A DNA stretch of 64,000 nt. Source: an uncultured Bacteroidales bacterium (GTDB taxonomy: Bacteria; Bacteroidota; Bacteroidia; Bacteroidales; Paludibacteraceae). The notes beneath the pieces are model-generated. The model did no database searches and was not told the DNA's origin. It saw only the letters and a program-made list of their open reading frames with translations. Position 1 is the first letter of the stretch, and the number at the start of each line of letters is the position of its first letter. The position numbers and the translations under genes are program-made. The DNA is taken from the NCBI GenBank assembly GCA_944321155.1, contig CALUKG010000003.1:1-64000 (forward strand). Reading direction: 5' to 3'. This document shows, piece by piece, positions 46,110-56,443 of this stretch.

Positions 46110-49097
46110 ATGAAGAAACAAACTCTTGAGAGGATTTTTTTATCCACCCTATTTGTTTTCTCCTCATTTATAATGTTTGCACAAAATGAAGTCAGAGGTA
46201 TTGTACTTGACAACAAACAAGAGCCTCTTATCGGTGTGAACATTATGGAGAAAAACACCACAAACGGAACAATTACGGATTTTGATGGGCATTTTATTCT
46301 GAACCTTACAACTCCATCTCCTATTTTAACAATCAGTTATGTAGGTTATACCACACAAGAAATTGAAGTAAACGGTCAAAAGGATATACAGATTGTATTA
46401 AAAGAAGACAACGAACAACTGGAAGAAGTTGTAGTCATCGGCTATGGTGTCCAGAAAAAAAGTGATTTGACAGGCGCTATCTCACAAGTATCTTCCAAAG
46501 ATCTAGACAAACAACCCTCTTCAAGCTTAGGAGCGGCCTTACAAGGACGTGCACCTGGCCTGCAAATCGTATCAAGCGGTGCTCCAGGAAGTAATGTCAG
46601 CATGAAAGTGCGCGGTATTGGCTCCATCAACAACAGTGATCCTCTTTTGGTTATTGATGGAGTGCCAACAGACGTTCCACTAAATATGATCAACATGGAC
46701 GATGTAGCCAGCGTTGATGTATTGAAAGACGCTTCTGCTACCGCAATATATGGTTCACGCGGAGCTTATGGCGTAATTATCATCACAACGAAAAAAGGAA
46801 AAACCGAAAGCAGCCGTCTCAATGTAAAAGCATCATATGGTTTTGACCAATTACAGAGGACATTACCATTATTGAATGCTACACAATTTGCATCACTCCA
46901 CAACGAAATGATGAAAGCTGGCGGACAACCTCAAAACCCAGCATTTGTTGATCCGACTGCATTGGGTGTCGGAACAGATTGGATGAGTGAACTTTTCCAG
47001 TACGCACCCACCCAAAACTACTCCATCAATTATTCAGGAGGAACAAAGAAGACATCCTATTACGTATCTGGAGCATACTATGATCAGCAAGGTATTATAA
47101 AAACTACCGATTATAAACGTATCACATTACAATTTAATTCAGATACAGAATTATACAAATGGTTAAAGTTCGGACATAATCTGTCTTTAAACCATGACAT
47201 CAAATCGCAAGGTGAATACAATATACAAAACACCATGAAAGCCTTGCCGACACAAGCCATCAAAAACGAAGATGGTAGCTGGGCAGGTCCTGTAGGATTA
47301 GCCATGTATGTTGGTGATATAGCCAATCCCATTGGAAAAATGATGGAAAACACCAGCTCCACAAAAGGCTACAATCTTTTAGGTAACATTTACACAGAAA
47401 TCAAACCTTGGGAATGGCTCGTATTCAAAAGTACATTCGGTATACAGACTTTATTCTGGGACAGCAAATCGTGGACACCTGCTTATGATTGGGAGCCAAT
47501 AGAACAACCCGAATCACAAGCATCTCGCCAATATAATAAAAGCATCACATGGCTTTGGGACAACACATTAACCTTCAACAAGACATTTGCCGACAAACAT
47601 AGTGTAACAGCCATGATAGGTTCTTCCGCACAAGCCAACACTTATGAATATATGAGCGGTACTATTCAAGGCTTTATCAGTGAAACTGCCCAAGAATTAT
47701 CTAATGGTACATTAGAGCCAACCCTATCCGGCAATGGAAGTGACTGGGCTTTATTATCTTTCATGGCACGTGCCAACTATACCTATGACAACCGATATTT
47801 ATTGACGGCCACTATACGTGCAGACGGTTCATCACGGTTCAGCAAAGCAAACCGTTGGGGCTATTTTCCATCCGTATCTGCCGCATGGCGTGTAAGCGAA
47901 GAAAATTTCTTCAATAAGACTTATGGCTTGGGCGATTTGAAAATCAGAGCCGGATATGGTGTTACAGGTAACCAAGCGAGCGTCGGCAATTATGCTTATG
48001 CATCAGCATTACAAACCGTACAGTACAATTTCAATGGTAATCAAGTTATGGGACTTGCTCCCTGGGTAATGCCAAACCCTAATGTACGCTGGGAAGAAGT
48101 AGAACAAATCAACGTTGGAGTCGATGCAGGATTATTAGGTAGCCGTTTAATCGTAAACCTTGACGGTTACATCAAAAATACCAATGACATGTTAGTGCCA
48201 ATGTCAGTGCCCATTTCATCTGGTTACTCAGATGAGAACGTACCACAAATCAATGCCGGACTTATGCGCAATATGGGCGCTGAATTATCCATTACATCAG
48301 TTAATTTCACAGGAGAATTCACTTGGACGACAACCGCAAACGTGGCATATAACCACAACCGTCTGCTGAGTCTAAACAGTGATGTTCCTATGTATTTTGA
48401 CTGCAACATACACATGGTCGGCTATCCTATCAGTTCTTTTTACGGCTATGTAACAGACGGAATCTTCCAAAACCAAGAAGAAGTGGAACAACATGCCATT
48501 CAAACTGTCGGCAGTGACGAATATACCAGTACACAACCAGGCGATATTCGTTTCAAAGATTTAAACAACGATGGCGTAATTAATGAAGATGACCGTACTG
48601 TACTGGGTAGCCCTACCCCATCTTGGACATTTTCTATGAATAACCAATTTTCCTGGAAAGGTTTCGATTTGGAAATATATTTACAAGGTGTGGCTGGTAA
48701 TAAGATTTATAACGGTAACCGTGCCGCGTTGGAAGCAATGAGCGTTGCACAAAACCAGATGATTACCGTATTGGACCGCTGGCGCGGTGAAGGCACCAGC
48801 AATACAATGCCTCGTGCCGTATTCAGCGACCCCAACAAAAACAACAGAACTTCTGACCGTTTCCTGGAAGACGGTTCATATCTACGCTTGAAAAACCTGT
48901 CTCTAGGCTATACATTACCGCAATCATTGACTCAAAAAGCAGCTATGCAGCAAGTAAGAGTATCATTCTCTGCACAAAATGTATTCACACTTACCCGCTA
49001 TACAGGTCTCGATCCAGAAGTAGGAGGTTCAGGTGTTGACAACAATGTATACCCAATCACCCGTAATTTCACATTTGGCTTAAACGTAACATTCTAA
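46110..49097 (+). CDS. SusC-family TonB-dependent glucan transporter
   Basis: About 995-aa outer-membrane importer. ATG at 46110 (MKKQTLERIF) or 46104 places a signal peptide at the N-terminus; an earlier in-frame ATG at 46047 lies within the hairpin and is rejected. Order: signal peptide ending MFAQ; carboxypeptidase-like domain (about 25-100, with GVNIMEKNTTNGTITD); plug (about 105-240, with EEVVVIGYGVQKKSDLTGAI and ATAIYGSRGAYGVIIITTKKG); beta barrel ending FTFGLNVTF. It should import alpha-glucan oligosaccharides with the SusD gene 16 bases downstream. Confidence 0.94.
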   Translation: MKKQTLERIFLSTLFVFSSFIMFAQNEVRGIVLDNKQEPLIGVNIMEKNTTNGTITDFDGHFILNLTTPSPILTISYVGYTTQEIEVNGQKDIQIVLKEDNEQLEEVVVIGYGVQKKSDLTGAISQVSSKDLDKQPSSSLGAALQGRAPGLQIVSSGAPGSNVSMKVRGIGSINNSDPLLVIDGVPTDVPLNMINMDDVASVDVLKDASATAIYGSRGAYGVIIITTKKGKTESSRLNVKASYGFDQLQRTLPLLNATQFASLHNEMMKAGGQPQNPAFVDPTALGVGTDWMSELFQYAPTQNYSINYSGGTKKTSYYVSGAYYDQQGIIKTTDYKRITLQFNSDTELYKWLKFGHNLSLNHDIKSQGEYNIQNTMKALPTQAIKNEDGSWAGPVGLAMYVGDIANPIGKMMENTSSTKGYNLLGNIYTEIKPWEWLVFKSTFGIQTLFWDSKSWTPAYDWEPIEQPESQASRQYNKSITWLWDNTLTFNKTFADKHSVTAMIGSSAQANTYEYMSGTIQGFISETAQELSNGTLEPTLSGNGSDWALLSFMARANYTYDNRYLLTATIRADGSSRFSKANRWGYFPSVSAAWRVSEENFFNKTYGLGDLKIRAGYGVTGNQASVGNYAYASALQTVQYNFNGNQVMGLAPWVMPNPNVRWEEVEQINVGVDAGLLGSRLIVNLDGYIKNTNDMLVPMSVPISSGYSDENVPQINAGLMRNMGAELSITSVNFTGEFTWTTTANVAYNHNRLLSLNSDVPMYFDCNIHMVGYPISSFYGYVTDGIFQNQEEVEQHAIQTVGSDEYTSTQPGDIRFKDLNNDGVINEDDRTVLGSPTPSWTFSMNNQFSWKGFDLEIYLQGVAGNKIYNGNRAALEAMSVAQNQMITVLDRWRGEGTSNTMPRAVFSDPNKNNRTSDRFLEDGSYLRLKNLSLGYTLPQSLTQKAAMQQVRVSFSAQNVFTLTRYTGLDPEVGGSGVDNNVYPITRNFTFGLNVTF

Positions 49098-49113
49098 TCA
49101 AATTCAAAGAAAG

Positions 49114-50604
49114 ATGAAAAAAATATCAATCATAATATTCACGTTGTCTTGCATGCTTTTAAGTTCCTGTGAAGACTTTCTGAATAGAGAGCCATGGGAT
49201 TCTGTAGACACATCTCAAAGTTTTAAAACTGTAGACGACGCAATTGCAGCCGTTAATGCCGCTTATCAGCCTCTACAATGGGCGAAGCTTTATAATATGC
49301 GCATATGGACATTGGATATCATTGCCGGCAATAGTGTAGTAGGGGCTGGAGGTGGAACTGATGGTATAGAAACCGTTGATTTAGCCAACTTTATTGCAAC
49401 TGCCGACAATTTTGCAGCACTTGATTTATGGCGTGGTCCTTCACCCGGTATTTTGCGTTGTAATTTCGTCTTGGAAAAAGTACCAGGTATGACCATAGAC
49501 GAGAGCATCAAAAACCGCTGTCTAGGAGAAGCCTATTTTTTGCGTGCTCACTACTACTTCATATTGGTAAGATTGTTTGGAGGAGTACCATTAATTACAA
49601 CACCTCAAACATCTGAAAGCGATTTGCTAGTAGAACGTGCCCCTGTTGATTCCATTTACGCACTTATCACATCAGACTTGAAGCATGCCATCGATTTATT
49701 ACCTACAAAATCAGAGTATTCTACAACCGATTTAGGACGTGCCACACAAGAAGCTGCCATGGCTGAACTTGCCCGTGTGTATCTTACTTACCAAACAAGT
49801 ACGGAAAAATATGAAGAAGTTGTACGATTATGTGATGAAATAGGGAAACTCGGCTATCAATTAGCTTCTGATTATTCAGACAATTTTGATCCTGCTTTAA
49901 AAAATGGCGTAGAATCCATCTTTGAAGTACAATATTACGGAAAAACTAGCTACGATTTCTGGAGCAACGAAAACCAGTGTTCTTGGATAAGTACATTTAT
50001 GGGCCCACGTAATTCCAACATGGCTGCCGGATGCTATGGTTGGAATCAGCCAACTTCTGAATTTGTCCAACAATATGAAGAAGGCGATTTACGTAAAGAC
50101 AAAACCATTTTTTACATGGGATGCCCCACTTTTGATGGTATGCAATATAGTTCATCCTATTCAACAACAGGTTACAATGTCCGCAAATTTTTGCTGACCA
50201 AAGCCCAATCGCCTGACTACAACACAAGCGATGCCAACTGGGTTGTAACCCGGTATGCAGATGTGCTTCTTATGAAAGCAGAAGCCCTTAATGAATTAGG
50301 ACGTACCACATTGGCAGAAGAACCTCTTTATGAAGTCCGTAAACGGGCAGGATTAACTAACCGTTCGGACATAGAAGGACTTACAATGAATGAAATGCGT
50401 GAGAAAATCATACATGAACGCCGCATTGAACTTGCTTTTGAAGGACATCGTTGGTTCGACTTAATCCGATATAAAGACAATTATGCACTTAACTTCCTGC
50501 ATTCTATCGGGAAGACTTCTGCAACAACCAAACATTTATTGTTCCCCATCCCACAACAGGAAATAGAAGCGAACAGTAAATTAACACAAAACCCAGGATA
50601 TTAA
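49114..50604 (+). CDS. SusD-family glucan-binding lipoprotein
   Basis: 496-aa lipoprotein (lipobox LSSC, then EDFLNREPWDS). Family segments: AYFLRAHYYFILVRLFGGVP, ATQEAAMAELARVYLTY, RYADVLLMKAEALNELG, and ERRIELAFEGHRWFDLIRY near the end. It forms the lid on SusC and binds the substrate. Standard length, 16 bases after susC and 18 before the SusE/F lipoprotein. Confidence 0.94.
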   Translation: MKKISIIIFTLSCMLLSSCEDFLNREPWDSVDTSQSFKTVDDAIAAVNAAYQPLQWAKLYNMRIWTLDIIAGNSVVGAGGGTDGIETVDLANFIATADNFAALDLWRGPSPGILRCNFVLEKVPGMTIDESIKNRCLGEAYFLRAHYYFILVRLFGGVPLITTPQTSESDLLVERAPVDSIYALITSDLKHAIDLLPTKSEYSTTDLGRATQEAAMAELARVYLTYQTSTEKYEEVVRLCDEIGKLGYQLASDYSDNFDPALKNGVESIFEVQYYGKTSYDFWSNENQCSWISTFMGPRNSNMAAGCYGWNQPTSEFVQQYEEGDLRKDKTIFYMGCPTFDGMQYSSSYSTTGYNVRKFLLTKAQSPDYNTSDANWVVTRYADVLLMKAEALNELGRTTLAEEPLYEVRKRAGLTNRSDIEGLTMNEMREKIIHERRIELAFEGHRWFDLIRYKDNYALNFLHSIGKTSATTKHLLFPIPQQEIEANSKLTQNPGY

Positions 50605-50622
50605 CCATAGAAAGACAAAAAA

Positions 50623-52062
50623 ATGAGACATATAAAATGCATATTACTTTCAGCAACTCTTGGTTTATTGGGGTTATCCAGCTGTCAAGAAGAAATAATT
50701 ACCAATAAAGGGGAAACCCCATTACGGCTCATCGCTTCTTCAGACAGCGTGAGATGTGACCAGCGTGCAGATGACCAGGAAGCATTGCAATTAACATGGA
50801 CCAGCGGTACCAACCAGGGTACAAGTGCTGCCATCTACTATTATTTTGAGATGGATTTGAAAGGAAACAATTTCGAAGGAGGAATCAAATACAATATAGG
50901 TAAAACGGAATCACGTGTATTATCCTTTACCAATAAATCACTTACAGATACTCTTCTTTATTATTTCAAGAATATTCCATTGGAAGAATACAGTGAATTT
51001 GAGGCTCGCGTTACTGCTACAGTTGCGGCAGAGAATGTTCCTGTTCAGGTTTCCCCAGTTATCACTTTACGCATCGCTCCATACAAATATCGTGTGTTGA
51101 ACGTATATCTGATTGGTGATGCAACACCTAACGGATGGGACAACCAACTTGCAACGCCAATGATACCCGATTATGAAAATCCAGAATTGTTTACATGGGA
51201 AGGAATGCTAAACCAAGGTGAATTAAAGTTCAACACTCAACTTGGTTCGTGGCTACCATGTTATGTCCGTGACGAAACCGATTTCACCAAAATGCACTAC
51301 CGTGAACAAGAAAGTGACTACCCCGACAACAAATGGCAAATAGAAACCATCGGTACTTATCATATAAGAATCAACATTGACTCTCTGACCATAAGTATCA
51401 CCAATTTAGATGGTGAAGTGCCTTTTAATAAATTATATTTAGTTGGCAGTGCAGCTGGTGAAGCTTTAGCCATGCAACAAGACAGCCATGATCCATTCAT
51501 TTTTACTTATGACGGAACACTTAATGCCGGTACTTTCCTAGTATCGAGCACACAAAATTCGGAAGGCTGTGCCGGATATCAACCTAATCAACAAGCAGGT
51601 ATGGGATCTTCAACCATCATTGCATTGGAAAATATTGGAGATGCAACTTTCACATGGAACCTATCTGCAGCCAATAAATATAGTTTACATCTCGATTTGC
51701 GCAATATGCGAATGGATATAAGCGGATATTCACCATATGAACATATATACATGATCGGCGACGCCACACCTGGCGGATGGAGTTGGGACAATGTAACCGA
51801 AATGAGCAAGAATCCGAATGACCCAAATGAATTCGTCTACGAAGGTCCTCTCTCTGAAGGAGAAATTAAATTTCCATTAGAAATAGATCATAGCTGGGGA
51901 GGTGATTTCATACTTGCACCTACTGCAAATTGCACACCAAGCGAAAACGGTGATTATGTAATCGGGAATCAACCTGACAACAAATGGAAAATTAGTGAAG
52001 CCGGCAATTACCGTATCGTGATAAACGTATTCAATGAAACCATTTCGTTCATCAAACAATAA
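50623..52062 (+). CDS. SusE/SusF-type surface glycan-binding lipoprotein
   Basis: 479-aa lipoprotein (lipobox LSSC, then QEEIITNKGE). An N-terminal Ig-like SusE domain (about 30-150) is followed by three starch-binding-type modules at about 157 (VYLIGDATPNGWDN), 270 (LYLVGSAAGEALAM) and 375 (IYMIGDATPGGWSWDN). The middle module lacks the Trp of the GW motif, so its binding may be weak. It sits in the classical susE position after susD and should be exposed on the surface. It lacks a T9SS tail, unlike the two other SusE/F-like proteins of this locus. Confidence 0.85.
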   Translation: MRHIKCILLSATLGLLGLSSCQEEIITNKGETPLRLIASSDSVRCDQRADDQEALQLTWTSGTNQGTSAAIYYYFEMDLKGNNFEGGIKYNIGKTESRVLSFTNKSLTDTLLYYFKNIPLEEYSEFEARVTATVAAENVPVQVSPVITLRIAPYKYRVLNVYLIGDATPNGWDNQLATPMIPDYENPELFTWEGMLNQGELKFNTQLGSWLPCYVRDETDFTKMHYREQESDYPDNKWQIETIGTYHIRINIDSLTISITNLDGEVPFNKLYLVGSAAGEALAMQQDSHDPFIFTYDGTLNAGTFLVSSTQNSEGCAGYQPNQQAGMGSSTIIALENIGDATFTWNLSAANKYSLHLDLRNMRMDISGYSPYEHIYMIGDATPGGWSWDNVTEMSKNPNDPNEFVYEGPLSEGEIKFPLEIDHSWGGDFILAPTANCTPSENGDYVIGNQPDNKWKISEAGNYRIVINVFNETISFIKQ

Positions 52063-52075
52063 CTAACAACACATT

Positions 52076-53845
52076 ATGAAAAAAGTCATATTATCATATT
52101 TTTGTGCCGCATTTATGATATCCATGTCGGCATGCAATACATTCAATCCCATAAATGACCCCATCACTTATGGCGATGGATATATGGATGTTCAGCTCAA
52201 CACGGATAAGGCCCGTTATATTCCCGGTGAGGCAGTGAACATCACATTGAACAAACCCGTAGATGGAGCAGAAAACGTTATGATACGTTACCGCCATCTA
52301 GGAAAGACCATAAAAGAAGAACCGTTTAGCAATTGTTCCTGGACATGGCAACCTCCAACTGAAGATTATAAAGGATATTTGATTGATCTTTACAGCATAG
52401 TAGACGGAAAAGAAATAATACATGGTAGTATTGCCGTTGATGTCTCATCTGATGCAGCACGTTTTCCACGCAATGGTTTCCTTTCTGCCTACGGAAAAAT
52501 GTCTGACAGCGAAATTGAAGCTATTATGGCAGACCTTAACCGCCACCACATTAACTATGTACAATATCAAGACTGGCATTACAAACACCATAAACCATTG
52601 GCAGGAACACCATCCTCACCAATGAGCGTTTGGACTGATATTATCAATCGTGATTGCTATCTCAGCACGGTCAAAGGCTACATTGAGACTTCACACAAAT
52701 ATGGAATGAAATCCTTATTTTATAATTTGGCATATGGTGCATTGGACGATGCAGCTGAAGATGGAGTAAAAGAAGAATGGTATCTATTTAAAGACAAAAA
52801 TCATGCTTCAAAAGATTATCATGCATTAAGTTCTCCATTCAAAAGCAGTATCTATTTAGTAAATCCAGCCAATGAAGAATGGATCGACTACATATCATCA
52901 CAAAATGATGATGTTTATGCCGTATTTGATTTTGACGGTTACCAAATTGACCAGTTAGGTTGGCGTGGGGATTTATATGATTATTACGGCAATATCGTAT
53001 ATCTAGACCAGACATTCAAAAACTTCATTGAAAAAATGAAAGAAGCACAACCATCCAAATCTCTGGTAATGAATGCTGTTGGTCAATATGGGCAGGAATG
53101 GCAGATTTCAAAAGCTCCTGTTGATTTCCTATATACCGAAGTATGGGATCATAATGACGAAAATGGATTCACCATTTTTTCAAATATAATTACCAACAAT
53201 GACAATTGGTCTTCTGGGAAAGAAACAGTATTGGCGGCATACCTCAACTATGAACTTGGCCGCAAAGGACGTGGATATTTCAATACTCCCGGTATCCTTA
53301 TGGGTAGTGCAGCTGCATTCGCGTGGGGAGGAAGTATTCTGCAATTGGGTGAACATATGCTCTGCAACGAATATTTCCCCAACAACAATTTAAGTATGAA
53401 AGGTGAATTGAAAACCGCTCTTGTACACTATTATGATTTTCTGACTGCGTACGAAAATCTGTTACGGGAAGATGGAGAATGGTATGGTGTAGATATTACC
53501 TCTGAAGACAACCAATGCACATTTAATCAATGGCCACCACAAAAGCAACAAATCGCCACAGTAGGCAAACGATTCGCAAACAAAGATGTCATACACCTAC
53601 TAAGCTATAGAAATGCTACACATTTAGACTGGTGTGATACAGAAGGCAACCAAGGAGAACCTGATTTGTTGGAAAATCTGGCTATCAGCTTCAACGTCAA
53701 AGCAGAACCTAAAGCAGTCTGGATAGCAACTCCTGATTATCAAGACTGTGTTGCCATCCATTTGGATTACCAATATGAAAATGGGAAAATCAATTGTACT
53801 ATCCCGTCACTGAAATATTGGAGTATGATTGTAGTTGAATATTAA
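52076..53845 (+). CDS. GH66 endo-dextranase-like lipoprotein
   Basis: 589-aa lipoprotein (lipobox MSAC, then NTFNPINDP). An N-terminal Ig-like domain (about 35-125) precedes a (beta/alpha)8 barrel of glycoside hydrolase family 66, as shown by NGFLSAYGKMSDSEI, INYVQYQDWHYKHH, and the active-site stretch FDGYQIDQLG. The nucleophile is most likely Asp292, and the acid/base Glu355 in DFLYTEVWD; both segments align with those of the Streptococcus mutans dextranase. GH66 enzymes cut alpha-1,6-glucan internally or make cycloisomaltooligosaccharides; no family insertion typical of the cyclising enzymes was noted, so an endo-dextranase is preferred. Lipid anchoring fits a surface enzyme producing oligosaccharides for SusCD. 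Confidence 0.88.
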   Translation: MKKVILSYFCAAFMISMSACNTFNPINDPITYGDGYMDVQLNTDKARYIPGEAVNITLNKPVDGAENVMIRYRHLGKTIKEEPFSNCSWTWQPPTEDYKGYLIDLYSIVDGKEIIHGSIAVDVSSDAARFPRNGFLSAYGKMSDSEIEAIMADLNRHHINYVQYQDWHYKHHKPLAGTPSSPMSVWTDIINRDCYLSTVKGYIETSHKYGMKSLFYNLAYGALDDAAEDGVKEEWYLFKDKNHASKDYHALSSPFKSSIYLVNPANEEWIDYISSQNDDVYAVFDFDGYQIDQLGWRGDLYDYYGNIVYLDQTFKNFIEKMKEAQPSKSLVMNAVGQYGQEWQISKAPVDFLYTEVWDHNDENGFTIFSNIITNNDNWSSGKETVLAAYLNYELGRKGRGYFNTPGILMGSAAAFAWGGSILQLGEHMLCNEYFPNNNLSMKGELKTALVHYYDFLTAYENLLREDGEWYGVDITSEDNQCTFNQWPPQKQQIATVGKRFANKDVIHLLSYRNATHLDWCDTEGNQGEPDLLENLAISFNVKAEPKAVWIATPDYQDCVAIHLDYQYENGKINCTIPSLKYWSMIVVEY

Positions 53846-53864
53846 TACCTTAATATATTATTCT

Positions 53865-56432
53865 ATGAAAAAACTATTTATCATATTGTCATTATTAAGC
53901 TGTTTTATCCATTCCGTCTATAGTGAAAACAATCCTATAGCAGCCCCTGAAGCTATTGTAATTTCGGGAAATATGCGTTTTACCATATTAACCCCAGAAA
54001 TGATTCGTATAGAATGGAGTGAAACACAACAATTCGAAGATCGTGCTTCTTTCACGGTGCTAAATCGTCGCTTGCCAGTACCACCTTTTACAAAAGAAGA
54101 ACGTGACGGATTTTTATATATAAAAACAGAAAAACTTTCTTTACAATACCGTATAGGCAGTTTTCCTGGAACATTTAACCCTGCAAGTTCAGAAAACCTC
54201 AAAATAACATTTGAGATGGATGGTCGTACACAGACATGGTATCCCTGGAAACCCGATAATTTAAATTTAAAAGGAACCATGCGTACATTGGACAACGCAA
54301 ACGGGACAAACAAATTATCAGAAATGGAAAATGGACTTCTCTCACGTTCTGGCTGGGCAGTAATAGATGAAACAGGAGAACGTCCAGACGGCAGTATAAG
54401 CCTAATGTTCGAACCAAGGGAAAATGGAGTAGATTGGGTCGGAGAACGTCAAGACAAAACTGCTATGGACTGGTATTTTTTAGGTTACGGGCATGACTAT
54501 AAAAAAGCGTTATCAGACTTTATTAAAATAGCTGGCCGCATCCCCATGCCACCCATGTACGCATTCGGATATTGGTATTCAAAATATGAAGAGTATTCAG
54601 AACAAGATTTCAAGGATTTAGTAGGCGAAATACAAGACCATGACATTCCTCTCGATGTAATGGTTGTCGATATGGACTGGCACTATTCCGGTAGCAGTAA
54701 TGATGGAGGACGTGGCGGATGGACTGGATGGAGTTGGAATAAGCGTTTATTTCCCGACCCGGAAGGATTTCTGAACTGGCTTCATGACAATCATTTAAAA
54801 GCCACACTCAATCTCCATCCTGCAGATGGAATCGCTCCTGATGAAGATAACTTTACAGCATTAGCCAATGAACTAGGATTACCCACCAATCAAACTATAC
54901 CATGGCGATTGGAGAATGAAGAATTCTATAAAGCATTTTTCAAACACATTATACGTCCACATGAAAACATTGGCGTTGATTTCTGGTGGTTAGATTGGCA
55001 ACAATGGCTATTGGCCAATGATGTAGAAAAATTAGGTAACACTTTTTGGCTAAACCATGTGTTTTTCAATGATAAGAAACAACAGGAAAACGGTCGCCCC
55101 ATTATTTTCCACCGCTGGGGAGGATTAGGCAATCATCGTTATCAGGTTGGCTTTTCTGGGGATGCACATGCAAATTTTGAGACCCTTGCCTTTGAGCCCT
55201 ATTTTACCGCTACAGCTTCAAATGTTGGTTATGGCTATTGGAGTCATGACATCGGCGGACATTTCCAAAATGGCGGCAATGATGCAGAACTTTTCCTTAG
55301 ATGGATTCAATATGGAGTCTTTTCCCCTATCCTCCGCACACATAGCACAAAAGACGCCTCGATTGAACGAAGAATCTGGAAATATGACAATTTCACACTT
55401 ATGCGTGATGCCATAGAACTCAGGTATGCATTAGCGCCTTATATTTATACACAGGCTCGTACAGCTTATGACACAGGTATTTCAATATGTCGCCCACTCT
55501 ATTACGAATGGCCAGAAGAAAACGAAGCCTACAAGCACAACGACGAATATATGTTTGGTGATAACATATTAGCAGCGCCAATAGTAGAACGTTCCAACAA
55601 CAATGGCATTAGCCATAAAACCATTTGGCTACCAAAAGGGAATTGGTATGAGGTAAATAGTGGCGATATCCTGGAAGGAAACAAAAGTTATACTCGGACT
55701 TTCACCCAGGCAGATATCCCCCATTATTACAAAGAAGGTGCAATTATTCCAATGTATCCCAAACTATCTCACCTAAAAAGCCGTCCAGATAAACTTATTT
55801 TGCAATTTGCTCCCGGACAAGAAGGCGAGTTTATGTATTATGAAGATGAAAACGACAATGACAATTATCAAAATGGCCTTTATACATTCACTAAAATAAC
55901 CCAAAACCGTAATGAAAAAGAAGGAACCTTCACCATATACCCACGTGAAGGTAATTTCAATGGCATGCCCACAAACAGAAGTTACGAGTTACATATATTA
56001 GCCGCAACATTCCCACAATCAGTTGAAGTGAACCACATTCCATATCAAATGGGCAATGAAGGGAATGGAACTTGGAATTATGACAGCGAAATGCAAATAA
56101 TAAAACTCTATATTCCCTCAACTTCATGTGATGAAACCATCGAAATTAACATAATATTTTCAGAAGAAAGTGCAGTACAAACGACAAAAGAAGACAAAAA
56201 CGCTTTCATCCACTATATTCAAAACGAAAAAAAACTATGTGTCAATACAGACCAGATTTGCCATCGTATAAAACTGTATTTACATGACATTACAGGAAAA
56301 ATAATTTTAGAGCAAGACGAGAAAAACTCGATGGGATTTTACGTAAATATTCCCAACAGTACACCTAATGGAGTCTATATTGTCAAAATGGAATACGACG
56401 GCCATCAACAAACACAAAGAATAATCATATAA
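53865..56432 (+). CDS. GH31 alpha-glucosidase-like enzyme with T9SS-type tail (WLDW subfamily)
   Basis: 855-aa exported GH31 enzyme. Start at 53865 (MKKLFIILSLLSCF) gives a signal peptide; a longer frame from 53835 overlaps the GH66 stop and is rejected. The barrel shows PPMYAFGYWYSKYEEYSEQ, VMVVDMDWHYSG, a nucleophile Asp377 in FWWLDWQQW, and an acid/base Asp433 in VGFSGDAHANF, followed by WSHDIGGHF and SPILRTHST. The WLDW version differs from the W-x-D-M-N-E of classical alpha-glucosidases, so this is a separate GH31 subgroup. The last 80 residues are a sorting-type tail (LYLHDITGKIILEQ, then NGVYIVKMEYDG). In dextran loci the GH31 member releases glucose from isomaltooligosaccharides; exact specificity is not readable. 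Confidence 0.88.
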   Translation: MKKLFIILSLLSCFIHSVYSENNPIAAPEAIVISGNMRFTILTPEMIRIEWSETQQFEDRASFTVLNRRLPVPPFTKEERDGFLYIKTEKLSLQYRIGSFPGTFNPASSENLKITFEMDGRTQTWYPWKPDNLNLKGTMRTLDNANGTNKLSEMENGLLSRSGWAVIDETGERPDGSISLMFEPRENGVDWVGERQDKTAMDWYFLGYGHDYKKALSDFIKIAGRIPMPPMYAFGYWYSKYEEYSEQDFKDLVGEIQDHDIPLDVMVVDMDWHYSGSSNDGGRGGWTGWSWNKRLFPDPEGFLNWLHDNHLKATLNLHPADGIAPDEDNFTALANELGLPTNQTIPWRLENEEFYKAFFKHIIRPHENIGVDFWWLDWQQWLLANDVEKLGNTFWLNHVFFNDKKQQENGRPIIFHRWGGLGNHRYQVGFSGDAHANFETLAFEPYFTATASNVGYGYWSHDIGGHFQNGGNDAELFLRWIQYGVFSPILRTHSTKDASIERRIWKYDNFTLMRDAIELRYALAPYIYTQARTAYDTGISICRPLYYEWPEENEAYKHNDEYMFGDNILAAPIVERSNNNGISHKTIWLPKGNWYEVNSGDILEGNKSYTRTFTQADIPHYYKEGAIIPMYPKLSHLKSRPDKLILQFAPGQEGEFMYYEDENDNDNYQNGLYTFTKITQNRNEKEGTFTIYPREGNFNGMPTNRSYELHILAATFPQSVEVNHIPYQMGNEGNGTWNYDSEMQIIKLYIPSTSCDETIEINIIFSEESAVQTTKEDKNAFIHYIQNEKKLCVNTDQICHRIKLYLHDITGKIILEQDEKNSMGFYVNIPNSTPNGVYIVKMEYDGHQQTQRIII

Positions 56433-56443
56433 AAAGTTATATC